NCBI RefSeq assembly: GCF_002902385.1
Contig: NZ_PPQH01000018.1
Span: 1-64,000, forward strand
Length of the DNA stretch: 64,000 nucleotides
DNA from: Staphylococcus intermedius NCTC 11048
GTDB lineage: Bacteria; Bacillota; Bacilli; Staphylococcales; Staphylococcaceae
Direction of reading: 5' to 3'
Each line of letters opens with the position of its first letter. Position 1 is the first letter of the stretch. Under the pieces are notes generated by a model, which was given only the letters and a program-made list of their open reading frames with translations, did no database searches and was not told the DNA's origin. Below are positions 28,336 through 38,405 of this stretch, in pieces. A program made the position numbers and the translations under genes.

Positions 28336-29463
28336 TTAAGATTTTTGATTGGCCCAGTATTGGTAATAGGTTGTCTCAATATAACCATTAAATAACTTGC
28401 GTCGTTTTGTAGCTTTTCGATTCACAAGATATTCAAACTCTTTGTTGCTCGTCATAATATAAAGAGATAAATTTGGATGATTTTGCATTAACGTACCTAG
28501 ATTACGGTACATCTCTTCAACTTCTTCGCGATCCCCAATACGTTCACCATATGGCGGGTTACCAATTAAGCCAATTGGACCTTCATGCTCAATTGTAAGT
28601 GTGTTCACATCTTTTACTTCGAAGCGGATAATATCGCCAACACCGACTTCATCAGCATTTCGTTTTGCAATTTCGACCATATCAGGATCAATATCTGAAG
28701 CATAAATTTCTATTTCTTTATCATAATCAGCCAGTTCATCAGCTTCTGCACGTTTTTGGTCATATAGTCCTGCTGGAATCATGTCCCACTGTTCAGAGAC
28801 AAATGAACGATTAAAACCAGGTGCGATATTTTGAGCAATTAAACACGCTTCAATGGCAATGGTACCAGAACCACAAAATGGATCGATAAGTGGTGTGTTA
28901 CCCGTCCAATTGGCTAATTTCACTAAACTCGCAGCGAGTGTTTCTTTAATCGGTGCCTCACCTTGCGCAAGGCGATAGCCACGTTTATTCAAACCCGAAC
29001 CAGAAGTATCAATCGTTAATAATACTTTATCTTTTAAAATCGCTACTTCGACAGGATATTTTGCGCCTGATTCATCGAGCCAACCTGACACTTGGTGGGC
29101 ATTTTTCAAACGTTCGACAATTGCCTTTTTCGTAATCGCTTGCACATCTGGGACGCTGAATAATTTTGATTTTAAACTACGACCTTGCACTGGAAATTGA
29201 CCATCTGCAGGAATGAAATGTTCCCATGGTAAATTTTTCGTTTGTTCGAATAAGGAATCAAAAGTCACGGCTTCAAATTGCCCCACGATCAGTTTGACGC
29301 GATCTGCAGTGCGCAACCATAAATTCGCCTGAACGATGGCTGAGGCGTCTCCTTCAAAATAAATGCGTCCGTTTTCTACACGTGTGTCGTAACCTAGGTC
29401 TTGAATTTCTTTGGCGACAATCGCTTCAAGCCCCATTGGACAAACCGCTAATAGTTGATACAC
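28336..29463 (-). CDS. THUMP-domain 23S rRNA guanine methyltransferase (RlmL N-terminal/YpsC-type)
   Basis: A 375-residue RNA methyltransferase. A ferredoxin-like plus THUMP RNA-binding region covers about 1-155. The Rossmann methyltransferase domain follows, with the SAM loop DPFCGSGTIAIEA and the catalytic NPPYGER motif of N2-guanine methyltransferases. It corresponds to the first half of E. coli RlmKL and to B. subtilis YpsC; the probable target is m2G in 23S rRNA. Translation starts at GTG, seven bases after AGGAGG. Upstream is a repeat-rich spacer. Confidence 0.9.
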   Translation of the reverse strand: MYQLLAVCPMGLEAIVAKEIQDLGYDTRVENGRIYFEGDASAIVQANLWLRTADRVKLIVGQFEAVTFDSLFEQTKNLPWEHFIPADGQFPVQGRSLKSKLFSVPDVQAITKKAIVERLKNAHQVSGWLDESGAKYPVEVAILKDKVLLTIDTSGSGLNKRGYRLAQGEAPIKETLAASLVKLANWTGNTPLIDPFCGSGTIAIEACLIAQNIAPGFNRSFVSEQWDMIPAGLYDQKRAEADELADYDKEIEIYASDIDPDMVEIAKRNADEVGVGDIIRFEVKDVNTLTIEHEGPIGLIGNPPYGERIGDREEVEEMYRNLGTLMQNHPNLSLYIMTSNKEFEYLVNRKATKRRKLFNGYIETTYYQYWANQKS

Positions 29464-29559
29464 GAAAATTCCTCCTTTTGAATATTAGGTTATGTATTTC
29501 TTTTCATATTATTGCACTTTTTTTATTATATATGTGAGTGTTTATTGACTTTATTACTT

Positions 29560-29699
29560 GATTACAGAACTTGCCCTCCCTTTCCCAGGGGACTTGCCTC
29601 AACTAAATTCGGCTTGATGATAGGGTACATTTGATGGAAGCCGAATTGGATTTTCGGCTGCGTCTGATCCCTCGGGAGTGTCGGGCAGTTCTTGTAATC
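29560..29699 (+). repeat. Dispersed intergenic hairpin element, full copy 2 (140 bp)
   Basis: Same build as the copy at 4.5 kb: termini GATTAC (29560) and GTAATC (29694), two imperfect 55-60 base arms, and a perfect ten-base inner stem (AATTCGGCTT at 29606, AAGCCGAATT at 29638) around a 22-base loop. The right arm holds the core CCTCGGGAGT. The surrounding interval 29464-30290 has no gene; it holds this copy and two half copies. Confidence 0.8.
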
Positions 29700-29776
29700 A
29701 AATTTCGGACATAAGAAAAGTAAATGTCATTTTCAAAAATAGATCATTTGTTTTTGTTATAGTTGTTTCTCTTATT

Positions 29777-29832
29777 GAATGGATTTTCGGTTTCGGCTTT
29801 ATGCCTCAGGAGTCTCGCCTCGTTTTGCAATC
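29777..29832 (+). repeat. Half copy of the dispersed hairpin element (right arm only)
   Basis: Contains GGATTTTCGG, the core CCTCAGGAGT and the terminal GCAATC. It is the closest relative of the 4.5-kb copy's core arm. No matching left arm is present upstream. Confidence 0.65.
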
Positions 29833-29946
29833 AAGAAAGTCATGATGACAAACAGTTGCAATCACCAAGTCTCATAATTCCCCCAAAAACAAATTTAATA
29901 CCATAAATTTACTTGCCAACGCTTTATTAAATAGAGATGTTGCAAC

Positions 29947-30034
29947 ATTTTCGGCTACGTCTGATCCCTCGGGAGTGTCGGGCAGTTCTTGTAATCAAAT
30001 TTCGGTCATAAGAAATGTAGATGTCATTTTCAAA
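29947..30034 (+). repeat. Half copy of the hairpin element plus duplicated flank
   Basis: This 88-base segment matches 29650-29737 at 84 positions. The match runs past the GTAATC end into about 38 bases of flanking DNA, so it is a local direct duplication and not a separate insertion. Confidence 0.75.
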
Positions 30035-30290
30035 GTCACAATTTCTATGTTTTACATCCACATAAATTGAATTTAAGGAGATTCGTAACTCACACAGCTT
30101 TAAAAACAACTAAGATGAGAAATCGTTGGAAAACGCGAATACATGATAGCAATCTTATAAAGCTAAGAAAAAATGACATCAAAAAATGCATTACCCCTTC
30201 CTCTAAAATTTGATTGTTTTCCCCTATGATAAGGAAGTACTCTATATTTTGATATTGATTCTTATTCCATGTGATGTCAAGACAAATTGA

Positions 30291-30317
30291 AGGGCTGGAA
30301 CAAGACGTTCCAGCCCT
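30291..30317 (-). terminator. Terminator after rnpB
   Basis: A perfect 11-base stem (AGGGCTGGAAC with GTTCCAGCCCT) around a five-base loop. The following T tract is weak. Confidence 0.7.
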
Positions 30318-30329
30318 AAGGTGACTAGT

Positions 30330-30730
30330 TTGGGATATTTCTATAAGCCATGTTCTGTACTGATGTACTCGTTACGTGCACTAGTTTCACTGGTACTTCA
30401 GTTGTAATCATCTGTCTGAAAAGTATGCTGTACTTTTCCTCGTCTATACGTTGAATTCCGTTAGACAAGTGCTCCTACCAAATTTGGATTGCTCACTCGA
30501 GGGGTTTACCGCGTTCCACCTTCATTATTTCTAATAAAGCTACGTCACTGTGGCACTTTCAAACTAATGTAACCCTATCAAAAGACTTAGGTTAGGTCGT
30601 TGCCGTCAATATCGAATATTGCCTTGACTTATGGTTTCATCAAGCACGAACACTACAGTCATCTCAGACTGTGTGAGCATGGACTTTCCTCTATATGCCG
30701 AAACATATAGCGATTACACGAAATATCCTC
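30330..30730 (-). ncRNA. rnpB: RNase P RNA, type B
   Basis: The catalytic RNA that matures tRNA 5' ends, about 400 bases as in B. subtilis. On the minus strand it begins with GGATATTTCG, which pairs with GAAATATCC at the 3' end to close P1. The conserved core AGAGGAAAGTCCATGCTC lies early, and the long GTGGAACGCGGTAAACCCC segment and the GCTTATAGAAATATC end are present. Type B features agree with a Bacillales/staphylococcal molecule. The ends are estimated from P1 and are good to a few bases. Confidence 0.95.
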
Positions 30731-30735
30731 AAAAA

Positions 30736-30763
30736 ATTATAGCATTTTTTAATTAAAAAACAA
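30736..30763 (-). promoter_or_regulatory. Predicted promoter of rnpB
   Basis: On the minus strand TTGTTT (30758-30763) and TATAAT (30736-30741) are 16 bases apart. They place the start at about 30729, the P1 5' strand. Confidence 0.65.
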
Positions 30764-30766
30764 TCC

Positions 30767-31102
30767 CTATTTTCCAAAGACTGCTTTTTCAAGATTAGAA
30801 ATTCGTTTTAAAATATCTACATTATTATTTTGGTTCGAACTTTGACTTGCGAAACTCTTATTATCTTGTGGTCGACTAGAGGCAACACGAATACGTAAAT
30901 CTTCAATCTCTTTTTTTAGTTTGTGATTTTCTTCTGATAATTTGATGACTTCATTATTTAGGTCTGACATTTTTTGATAATCCGCAATAATATCGTCCAA
31001 AAAAGCATCTACTTCTTGGGGACGATAGCCACGAACCATTGTTTTTTCAAAATCTTTTTCGTAAATGTCTTTTGCTGATAATTTTAACGAAACATCTGAC
31101 AT
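30767..31102 (-). CDS. gpsB: Cell-division regulator GpsB
   Basis: A 111-residue DivIVA-related protein. The N-terminal membrane-binding and coiled-coil region shows [33 protein letters not shown] and a leucine-heptad helix (about 40-70). A polar Ser/Asn/Gln linker follows, then a short C-terminal helix ([13 protein letters not shown]). GpsB couples division and wall synthesis and in S. aureus binds FtsZ and PBPs. The ATG at 31102 follows GAGGTGG; a longer frame to 31174 overlaps ypsA and is rejected. rnpB starts just downstream. Confidence 0.95.
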   Translation of the reverse strand: MSDVSLKLSAKDIYEKDFEKTMVRGYRPQEVDAFLDDIIADYQKMSDLNNEVIKLSEENHKLKKEIEDLRIRVASSRPQDNKSFASQSSNQNNNVDILKRISNLEKAVFGK

Positions 31103-31121
31103 CTGTTCCACCTCATTTGAT

Positions 31122-31679
31122 TTAAATTTCTTCTGACCATTGTAAATCATTGATAAAGTTCGTAATTTCGTCAAACGTCACAATATCACAAGTATAGTTT
31201 GTTTTTTCAACAAAATCAACTAACTTCTTTTTGAAAAATTGTGGGCTTGCAGGTTGTTCTTCATCATAGATTAATATGGTAATATCCGTATGGTCTAACA
31301 TGAATTGATCGGCTTGTTGAAATTGGAATGGACCTTCATATGTATGCTGATGCACACTGTTAACATAATCGCTATGTTCAATAATATGTTGATACTTGAA
31401 CTGATTTTGTTCATTCCATTTAGATGTATGTTCTAAAAATGGCGTGATGACACCTAGTTTCAGTTCAGGATATGTTTCTTTCAATGCAATGACACATTCG
31501 GCTCCCCATAATTCAATACCCAATTGACCTTGGATTAACACCCATTCTAAACCTTCCTCTATATATTGAATTAATTTTTGTGTCATAAATTTTTTTAAAT
31601 AAGTTACTTCAGGGGCGTTATCATTGAATATTTGTAGCTCGTATGATTTGTAACCCGTCAAATACATCGTCTTATACAT
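31122..31679 (-). CDS. ypsA: YpsA-family SLOG-domain protein (DUF1273)
   Basis: A 185-residue Rossmann-like protein of the SLOG superfamily. [10 protein letters not shown] at the start and [16 protein letters not shown] near 45-60 form a nucleotide- or sugar-phosphate-type pocket. In B. subtilis and S. aureus YpsA influences cell division, and its gene is next to gpsB as here (19 bases). The ATG at 31679, spaced properly from GGAG, is preferred over the GTG at 31688. It overlaps the upstream gene by eight bases. Confidence 0.88.
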   Translation of the reverse strand: MYKTMYLTGYKSYELQIFNDNAPEVTYLKKFMTQKLIQYIEEGLEWVLIQGQLGIELWGAECVIALKETYPELKLGVITPFLEHTSKWNEQNQFKYQHIIEHSDYVNSVHQHTYEGPFQFQQADQFMLDHTDITILIYDEEQPASPQFFKKKLVDFVEKTNYTCDIVTFDEITNFINDLQWSEEI

Positions 31680-32013
31680 GTGTGTCACACTCCAGTTGCG
31701 ATAAGTAGTTCAGATCATGTTGAACGGCTTTGTATTGATCTATAAACAATTTTTTACTTGTTGTGGATTGATGACATGCGACGACGAGCTCTGCCATAAG
31801 AGAGGACATGCGATGTAATTTGTTTATATTGAAATATTTTTGTTTTGAAATGGTGTGTTGATAGCGCTCTAATGATTGTAAGTGTGCATCAACTTGTTGC
31901 ACAAATGGCTGCACTTCGTTGTAAAAATCATATTGTCGTCCTGCTCGAGCGGCTTCATAACGTTGCGAAATAGTTGTTAAATCGTGAATTAACTGTTGTA
32001 TGACAATTTGCAT
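31672..32013 (-). CDS. YppE-family protein (DUF1798)
   Basis: A 113-residue all-helical soluble protein, rich in Gln and Leu, that fits the YppE/DUF1798 four-helix type. Function unknown. I choose the ATG at 32013 with AAAGGTG nine bases upstream; a GTG at 32025 lies inside that site. It overlaps ypsA by eight bases and is first in the yppE-ypsA-gpsB unit, divergent from recU. Confidence 0.8.
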   Translation of the reverse strand: MQIVIQQLIHDLTTISQRYEAARAGRQYDFYNEVQPFVQQVDAHLQSLERYQHTISKQKYFNINKLHRMSSLMAELVVACHQSTTSKKLFIDQYKAVQHDLNYLSQLECDTHV

Positions 32014-32205
32014 GATTTCTGACACCTTTCATCAAACTATATTAATTTTATCATAATATGATGAAATATTTTAACTGTAAATGATTTTAGGTCACGTTAA
32101 ACGCTTATGTATGTTACAATAATGTCAGTTTATGAATCCTTTCGATTTATAAAACGCCTATCCTATCATGTTTATAGGAAAAAACATGGATTGTAGGTGA
32201 GACAA

Positions 32206-32832
32206 ATGAATTATCCTAATGGTAAGCCTTTTAAGCCAAGTCAGACTCAAGTCGGAAGTGCTCGGACAAACAAATCGAGTAAAATTAAATATGGTGGGCG
32301 CGGAATGACATTAGAAAATGATATTGAAAGCTCCAACCAATATTATTTAAATACAGGACGTGCTGTGATTCATAAGAAACCAACACCTGTGCAAATTGTC
32401 CATGTGGATTATCCAAAACGCAGTCAAGCTGTAATTAAAGAGGCTTATTTTCGAACGCCTTCAACTACTGATTATAATGGTGTTTATAAGGGCTATTACA
32501 TTGATTTTGAGGCAAAGGAAACGAAAAACAAAACGTCTTTTCCGTTACAAAACATCCATGCGCATCAAGTTGAACATATGAAACAAGCAGTGGCTCATGG
32601 AGGAATTGTTTTTTTGCTACTCCGATTTAAAGGAATCAATGAAGTTTATCTCTTGCCGTTTAAGCGATTTTTTCCGTTTTGGGAGCGCTACTTAAATAAT
32701 GGAAAAAAATCAATTAAGGTTGAAGAAATTCAAGAAAATGGTTACTATATTCCTTATCAGTATCAACCAAGATTAGATTACCTCAGTGCAATTGATAAGT
32801 TGATATTAGATGAAAGTGAGGACCGCTTATGA
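32206..32832 (+). CDS. recU: Holliday junction resolvase RecU
   Basis: A 208-residue endonuclease that resolves recombination junctions and aids chromosome segregation. The archaeal-type nuclease core shows [12 protein letters not shown], then [15 protein letters not shown] with the metal-binding Asp/Glu/Lys, and a C-terminal DNA-binding region. The ATG at 32206 follows TAGGTG and gives the same length as S. aureus RecU; GTG at 32197 is less likely. It overlaps pbp2 by four bases, the conserved recU-pbp2 operon. Confidence 0.95.
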   Translation: MNYPNGKPFKPSQTQVGSARTNKSSKIKYGGRGMTLENDIESSNQYYLNTGRAVIHKKPTPVQIVHVDYPKRSQAVIKEAYFRTPSTTDYNGVYKGYYIDFEAKETKNKTSFPLQNIHAHQVEHMKQAVAHGGIVFLLLRFKGINEVYLLPFKRFFPFWERYLNNGKKSIKVEEIQENGYYIPYQYQPRLDYLSAIDKLILDESEDRL

Positions 32833-35039
32833 CGGAAAAGAAAGGGACTTCTAAGCAAACGAAAAAGAAGTCCGATCAAAAAAAGAATAAGAACATCAAG
32901 CGTACGATCATTAAAGTGTTGAGCTTTTTAGTATTAGCATTTGTCATCTTAGCACTCTTATCTGTATTGCTTTTCGCATATTATGCTTGGAAAGCACCTG
33001 CATTTAATGAGTCTAAACTCCAGGATCCAAGCCCAGCAAAAATTTATGATAAAGATGACGAACTCGTTAAAACGCTTGATAATGGTGCAAGACGAGAACA
33101 TGTGGATCTAAAAGATGTTCCAGATACGATGAAAGAGGCTGTACTTGCAACTGAAGACAACCGATTCTATGAACATGGTGCCCTAGACTATAAACGTTTA
33201 TTCGGTGCCGTTTTGAAAAACATTACGGGTGGTTTTGGTTCACAAGGTGCTTCAACGTTGACACAACAAGTGGTTAAACGAACGTTTTTAACGGATCAAA
33301 AATCCATTGAACGTAAAGCACAAGAAGCGTATTTATCTTATCGTTTAGAACAGGAATATTCTAAAGATGAAATTTTCCAAATGTATCTTAACAAAATTTA
33401 CTATTCTGATGGTGTATATGGCATTAAGGCTGCAGCAAGATACTACTTCGATAAAGACTTAAAAGACCTTAACTTAGCTGAATCTGCTTATCTTGCAGGT
33501 TTACCGCAAGTTCCAAACACATACAACATATACGATCATCCAGAAGAAGCTGAAAAACGTAAAGATACAGTATTGTACTTAATGGCTTATCACAACCGCA
33601 TTTCTGAAAAAGAGAAAAAAGAAGCGCAAGATACGCCGATTACTGAAAATCTCGTACAACGTTCAGCTGAAGATAGACAAATCAAACCAGATGATGATTC
33701 AGAACAATACAACTCTTACGTAAACTTTGTGAAACAAGAGCTGATGAACAATCCTGAATTTAAAGGACAAAATTTATCAGACCTTCTTAACAGCGGTATC
33801 AAAATCTACACTTACATGGATAAAGATGCGCAAAACAGTTTACAAAATCGTATTGATAATGGTGGCTACTATAAAAATGATGATCAAATGGTAGGTTCGA
33901 CTATCGTGGACAGCAAAACAGGTGCCCTCGCTGCGATTTCAGGTGGCCGTAACTACAAAGATGTCGTTGAGCGTAACCAAGCGACTGACGCACATCCAAC
34001 TGGTTCGACATTAAAACCATTCTTGGCATATGGTCCTGCAATTGATAACATGCAATGGGCGACAAACCATTCTATCCAAGATGAATCAGCGTATAACATT
34101 GATGGTGCGACATTCAGAAACTATGACCAACAAAGTCATGGTACCGTGTCCATTTATGATGCACTACGTCAAAGTTTCAACATTCCTGCATTGAAAACAT
34201 GGCAACAAGTTAAATCTCAAGCAGGTAATAACGCACCGACAGACTTTGCGAAAAAAGTTGGTTTAGAGTATGAAAATACGGATATTGGACCTTCAGAAGT
34301 ATTAGGTGGTTCATCTTCTGAATTCTCACCTACTCAACTCGCATCAGCTTATGCATCGTTTGCAAATGGTGGTACGTATAACAAAGCGCATTCAATCAAA
34401 AAAGTAGTAGAAGCCAATGGAAATACGATTGAATTTGATTTTACGAGCCATAAAGCAATGAATGACTACACAGCTTACATGATTACTGAGATTTTAAAAG
34501 GTACATTTGAAGCTTACGGTTCTGCATATGGTAACAAAGTCGATGGCGTAAACATGGCTGCTAAAACAGGTACAGGTACGTATGGTGCAGAAACATATCA
34601 ACAATACAATTTACCTGACTCAGCTGCGAAAGACGTTTGGATTTCAGGTTTTACACCGAAATATACAATGTCTGTATGGATGGGCTTTAGTGAAGTAAAA
34701 CAATATGGTGAAAACTCATTTGTCGGCAGTAGCGAACAAAAATATCCACAATTACTTTTCAGAGATGTCATGAGTGATATTAGTCCACGTGACGGTTCAG
34801 ACTTTACACGTCCTGACTCTGTTGCAGGTAGTGGTAAGAGCCTCTACGTTGCGAAGTCACCTGACGGCAATACAACAAGTAACTTTACAGAATCAAGTAA
34901 TGGTACAAACAGTGGTTCAAGTTCTAACAACAATAGAAACGGCAACAACGGTCAGAATTTGAACAATGGTAATAGTAATTCACAACAAGGCAATAACGGT
35001 AATAATAATGGTATTTTCGGTAACTTATTTAATCGTTAA
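32829..35039 (+). CDS. pbp2: Bifunctional penicillin-binding protein 2
   Basis: A 736-residue class A PBP that polymerises and cross-links peptidoglycan. A Lys-rich cytoplasmic head and one membrane anchor (about 28-53) precede the glycosyltransferase domain with catalytic Glu109 ([11 protein letters not shown]). The transpeptidase domain follows with Ser393 and Lys396 (GSTLK), SFN, and Lys579 (AKTGTG). The last 60 residues are a low-complexity Asn/Gly/Ser/Gln tail ending in IFGNLFNR. In S. aureus PBP2 glycosyltransferase activity supports methicillin resistance together with PBP2a; no mecA is seen here. It ends at a strong terminator. Confidence 0.97.
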   Translation: MTEKKGTSKQTKKKSDQKKNKNIKRTIIKVLSFLVLAFVILALLSVLLFAYYAWKAPAFNESKLQDPSPAKIYDKDDELVKTLDNGARREHVDLKDVPDTMKEAVLATEDNRFYEHGALDYKRLFGAVLKNITGGFGSQGASTLTQQVVKRTFLTDQKSIERKAQEAYLSYRLEQEYSKDEIFQMYLNKIYYSDGVYGIKAAARYYFDKDLKDLNLAESAYLAGLPQVPNTYNIYDHPEEAEKRKDTVLYLMAYHNRISEKEKKEAQDTPITENLVQRSAEDRQIKPDDDSEQYNSYVNFVKQELMNNPEFKGQNLSDLLNSGIKIYTYMDKDAQNSLQNRIDNGGYYKNDDQMVGSTIVDSKTGALAAISGGRNYKDVVERNQATDAHPTGSTLKPFLAYGPAIDNMQWATNHSIQDESAYNIDGATFRNYDQQSHGTVSIYDALRQSFNIPALKTWQQVKSQAGNNAPTDFAKKVGLEYENTDIGPSEVLGGSSSEFSPTQLASAYASFANGGTYNKAHSIKKVVEANGNTIEFDFTSHKAMNDYTAYMITEILKGTFEAYGSAYGNKVDGVNMAAKTGTGTYGAETYQQYNLPDSAAKDVWISGFTPKYTMSVWMGFSEVKQYGENSFVGSSEQKYPQLLFRDVMSDISPRDGSDFTRPDSVAGSGKSLYVAKSPDGNTTSNFTESSNGTNSGSSSNNNRNGNNGQNLNNGNSNSQQGNNGNNNGIFGNLFNR

Positions 35040-35043
35040 ATGC

Positions 35044-35088
35044 TATATAAAAAGGAGCAGGGTTCATCCCCCGCTCCTTTTTTATATA
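35044..35088 (+). terminator. Terminator of recU-pbp2
   Basis: CTATATAAAAAGGAGCAGGG pairs almost fully with CCCGCTCCTTTTTTATATAG, giving a long stem and a T run. Confidence 0.9.
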
Positions 35089-35121
35089 GATTTCCAGTAA
35101 TCATTTGTGCAAAACAAAATA

Positions 35122-35168
35122 AAAAAGGAAGACTGTAAAATGTAGCGTTTTACTCAGTCTTCCTTTAA
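35122..35168 (-). terminator. Terminator of dnaD-nth-ypoC
   Basis: AAAGGAAGACTG and CAGTCTTCCTTT form the outer stem, with inner TAAAA/TTTTA pairing. T residues follow on the minus strand. Confidence 0.8.
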
Positions 35169-35186
35169 TTATGAAAACCATCAAAT

Positions 35187-35525
35187 TTACGATAATCGAT
35201 GACGTGCGCGATATGCCGCATACATCTTCACTAATTCGGATTTTAACGTCTTCATTTGTTGATATCCCATATAATGGTGCTTGCGTGTCTCTATATATGC
35301 AAAACGTTCATCAATATTGAATGGCACAATACGTAAACTGTCTTGATTCACAAGGCGATAATCTTGCACTTCATTGATCATATTAAAGTAACGGATTAAC
35401 AAATCATAATAATCATCTAACAGTGTTATCGATACGTCACGGCCAATTTTGCGTTGTTTTGCGAATTCGTCTAATCTGCTTTCAATTTGCGACATATTTT
35501 CAATAATCTCTTGATGATTCATCAT
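35187..35525 (-). CDS. ypoC: YpoC-family protein
   Basis: A 112-residue helical, basic C-terminal protein found next to nth in Bacillus and Staphylococcus. No catalytic motif is visible. It overlaps nth by four bases, so it is translated by coupling. The conserved position suggests a role tied to DNA repair or replication but nothing in the sequence defines it. Confidence 0.8.
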   Translation of the reverse strand: MMNHQEIIENMSQIESRLDEFAKQRKIGRDVSITLLDDYYDLLIRYFNMINEVQDYRLVNQDSLRIVPFNIDERFAYIETRKHHYMGYQQMKTLKSELVKMYAAYRARHRLS

Positions 35526-36193
35526 GAGGCATCTGCTGCCTTCTTCAATGATGCACGATAACGTTTCTGTCCTTCACGACAATCCTCAAACAATGGACAA
35601 GCACCGCACTTTGGTTTTTTCGCTAAACAGTGATAACGACCGAAAAAAATTAATTGATGGTGACTCTTCGTCCAACGTTCTCTCGGAATGATTGAAGTCA
35701 GTCGACGCTCTACTTCCGTCACACTATCCTTCCAACGACAAATGCCTAATCGTTTAGACACGCGTTCGACATGTGTATCGACCGCAAGAGCAGGTTCACC
35801 AAATGCGACACTCATGACGACGTTGGCTGTTTTTCTCCCAACACCTGCCAAGTTTTCAAGTTGTTCGTGTGTATGCGGCACTTCCCCATCGTATTGATCA
35901 AGTAAAGATTGCGATAATTTTTGAATATTTTTTGCTTTATTACGATAGAGCCCGATTGAGCGAATATCTTGCTGTAACTCTTCTAATTCTACTGCTAAAT
36001 AGTCTTCAGGCGTGTGATACTTCTGAAACAAATCTTTTGTCACACGATTGACTGTGTTGTCAGTACATTGAGCTGAGAGTACAACAGCAATGGTTAATTC
36101 GAATGGATTTTGATGTACGAGTTCGCATTGTGCGTCCGGAAACATCTGATCAATAACATCAATCATTTCAAGTGCTTTCTTTTTACTTATCAA
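35522..36193 (-). CDS. nth: Endonuclease III (DNA glycosylase/AP lyase)
   Basis: A 223-residue base-excision repair enzyme for oxidised pyrimidines. The helix-hairpin-helix LAGVGRKTANVV carries catalytic Lys121, and Asp139 lies in AVDTHVER. The 4Fe-4S cluster ligands are Cys189, Cys196, Cys199 and Cys205 (spacing 6-2-5). All key residues are intact. It overlaps dnaD by 11 bases and ypoC by four. Confidence 0.96.
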   Translation of the reverse strand: MISKKKALEMIDVIDQMFPDAQCELVHQNPFELTIAVVLSAQCTDNTVNRVTKDLFQKYHTPEDYLAVELEELQQDIRSIGLYRNKAKNIQKLSQSLLDQYDGEVPHTHEQLENLAGVGRKTANVVMSVAFGEPALAVDTHVERVSKRLGICRWKDSVTEVERRLTSIIPRERWTKSHHQLIFFGRYHCLAKKPKCGACPLFEDCREGQKRYRASLKKAADAS

Positions 36194-36875
36194 AAGGATT
36201 CTCTCCTTTCAGCCAATTAAATTTCGGAATGTGCTCTGTTTTTTCAGAAGATTGTTGAGGTTGCTTTTTAAATTTCTCCCTTATCGGTTGTGCGTCTTTC
36301 ACTGTTGTGACATTATTTTTTTGCCAATTCAATAAAATACGATCAATGTATTTGAGTGATGGCTTTTGATGTGCCAGTGCTTCATCAATTGCAGCATCAA
36401 TCAATTCAATAGCATAATGATCGACGTCAATCCATTGATTTAAATGTTCAATCTCTAATGGTGATAATGGGCGACCAAATGCCGTTTCGATTTTTTTAAA
36501 CACGCGTTTAAAGGCTTCCTCTTCAGAAATTGTTTCTTTGGATTGTTCAATTTGTTTAAATACAGACGCCAATTGTTCGTAAAAACCATCAAGATTAATA
36601 TATTCAGTAAATTTACCCTCACTATTTTTTTCGACGCGCATTGCTAACAAACCGAGCTGGATTAATTTTTGTATAATCGCAGTTACTTCTGAAGATTGCA
36701 TCGTTGTCCCCTTTTTTAACATATCAATAGAAGGTTGTTCATTAGAAATTTCATAGGTATATAAAATTTTAATCAAAATCACTAAATCATTCTCGTTAAG
36801 ACCTAATTCTTGATAATGCTCAAGCAATTCATAGCGAATCACAACAGGTCGTATTTGCAGTTCTCGTTGGTTCAT
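36183..36875 (-). CDS. dnaD: Primosomal protein DnaD
   Basis: A 230-residue replication-restart and initiation protein of low-GC Gram-positives. The N-terminal winged-helix oligomerisation region covers about 1-110. The C-terminal DnaD domain spans about 125-200 and includes YIDRILLNWQKNNV, the family's YxxxILxxW signature. A GGAGG ribosome binding site lies seven bases before the ATG. It heads the dnaD-nth-ypoC operon and follows asnS in the same direction, separated by a terminator. Confidence 0.94.
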   Translation of the reverse strand: MNQRELQIRPVVIRYELLEHYQELGLNENDLVILIKILYTYEISNEQPSIDMLKKGTTMQSSEVTAIIQKLIQLGLLAMRVEKNSEGKFTEYINLDGFYEQLASVFKQIEQSKETISEEEAFKRVFKKIETAFGRPLSPLEIEHLNQWIDVDHYAIELIDAAIDEALAHQKPSLKYIDRILLNWQKNNVTTVKDAQPIREKFKKQPQQSSEKTEHIPKFNWLKGENPFDK

Positions 36876-36943
36876 TCATTCCCCTCCTATTACACATTTT
36901 GATGTGACAACAATGCGATTTTCAACAGTCTGCTTTAGATAGA

Positions 36944-37001
36944 ATAAAAAGAGAGTGAGTGTGAAATTCTAATTGTAAAAGAATTTCATCCTCTCACCCT
37001 C
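36944..37001 (-). terminator. Terminator of asnS
   Basis: GAGGGTGAGAGGATGAAATTC pairs imperfectly with GAATTTCACACTCACTCTC on the minus strand, followed by TTTTTATT. Confidence 0.75.
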
Positions 37002-37045
37002 GTAAAGGATGTAGTGCGTTTTAAACTATCCACATCGCCATACTA

Positions 37046-38338
37046 TTATGGATATAAACGATTTAATAAACGTGGGAATGGTGACGTTTCACGCACATGT
37101 TCAACACCAGCGATCCATGCAACAGTACGTTCTAAACCTAAGCCAAAACCACTATGCGGCACACTACCATATTTACGTAAATCTAAGTAATATTGATAGC
37201 TTTCTGTATCGAGTTGATGTTCATCGATGCGTTGCTCTAATAACGCAAGGTCGTTAATACGCTCAGAGCCACCGATAATTTCACCATAGCCTTCAGGTGC
37301 AATTAAATCCGCACAAAGCACTGTGTCTTCATTTTCTGGATTTGGTTGCATGTAGAATGGTTTGATTTTTGTTGGATAGTTAACAATAAATACAGGCAAG
37401 TCGTAATGATTCGCAATAGCTGTTTCATGTGGTGCACCGAAGTCATCGCCCCATTCGATATCGTCAAAACCTGCTTCATGTAAAAACTTAATCGCATCGT
37501 CATAAGAAATACGTGGAAACGGCGCTTGTACTTTTTCTAATTTAGATGTGTCACGTTCTAATAATTTTAACTCAATTTTGCAGTTTTTAAGCACAGATTG
37601 TACAACATAAGTGACATAAGCTTCTTGCACTTCTAAGCTTTCCGCATGTGTTGTAAATGCCATTTCAGGTTCAATCATCCAGAATTCAATTAAATGACGA
37701 CGTGTTTTTGACTTTTCAGCACGGAATGTCGGTCCAAATGAGAATACTTTACCATATGCCATCGCTGCTGCTTCCATATACAGTTGACCACTTTGTGATA
37801 AAAACGCATCTTCATCAAAGTATTTTGTATGGAACAATTCGCTTGTACCTTCTGGTGCACTCGCTGTTAAAATCGGTGGATCAATTTTTGTGAAGCCATT
37901 TTCATTGAAAAATTCATATGTTGCACGGATGATTTCGTTACGAATTTTCATCACAGCATGTTGTTTTTTAGAACGCAACCATAAGTGACGGTGATCCATT
38001 AAAAATTCAGTACCATGATTTTTAGGTGTAATCGGATAGTCGTGTGCTTCATGGATGATTTCGATGTTTTTGACTTGCATCTCATAACCCAAGTCTGAAC
38101 GGTTGTCTTCAGTAATTTCACCAGTCACATATAAAGATGTTTCTTGTGTTAATGATTTCGCACGTTGGAAAATTTCCTCATCGACATCTGCTTTTACGAC
38201 AACACCTTGCATAAATCCTGTACCGTCGCGTAATTGTAAGAATGCGATTTTACCGCTTGAACGTTTATTTGCGAGCCAAGCACCAATTGTGACTTCTTGG
38301 CCGATTTTATTCTTTGCTTCTTTAATCGTTGTTTTCAT
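37046..38338 (-). CDS. asnS: Asparaginyl-tRNA synthetase
   Basis: A 430-residue class IIb synthetase. An OB-fold anticodon-binding domain (about 10-100) is followed by the catalytic domain with motif 2 ([12 protein letters not shown]...EFWMIEPE) and motif 3 ([12 protein letters not shown]). The ATG at 38338 has AGGAG seven bases upstream and gives the staphylococcal length; the ATG at 38344 is too close to that site. The leader before asnS is short (67 bases to dinG) and holds no T-box. Confidence 0.97.
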   Translation of the reverse strand: MKTTIKEAKNKIGQEVTIGAWLANKRSSGKIAFLQLRDGTGFMQGVVVKADVDEEIFQRAKSLTQETSLYVTGEITEDNRSDLGYEMQVKNIEIIHEAHDYPITPKNHGTEFLMDHRHLWLRSKKQHAVMKIRNEIIRATYEFFNENGFTKIDPPILTASAPEGTSELFHTKYFDEDAFLSQSGQLYMEAAAMAYGKVFSFGPTFRAEKSKTRRHLIEFWMIEPEMAFTTHAESLEVQEAYVTYVVQSVLKNCKIELKLLERDTSKLEKVQAPFPRISYDDAIKFLHEAGFDDIEWGDDFGAPHETAIANHYDLPVFIVNYPTKIKPFYMQPNPENEDTVLCADLIAPEGYGEIIGGSERINDLALLEQRIDEHQLDTESYQYYLDLRKYGSVPHSGFGLGLERTVAWIAGVEHVRETSPFPRLLNRLYP

Positions 38339-38405
38339 AACCATTCTCCTATATGTTTTAATACTGTTCTTATTTTAACAAAACTATTGCAGAACTTCTA
38401 CCACA

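Noticed and set aside
29464..30290. A CRISPR array in the repeat-rich spacer
   Set aside because: The repeats are long, few, imperfect and unequally spaced, with no regular spacers and no cas genes nearby.
38339..38405. A T-box leader upstream of asnS
   Set aside because: The space is too short and lacks the conserved T-box and antiterminator sequences.
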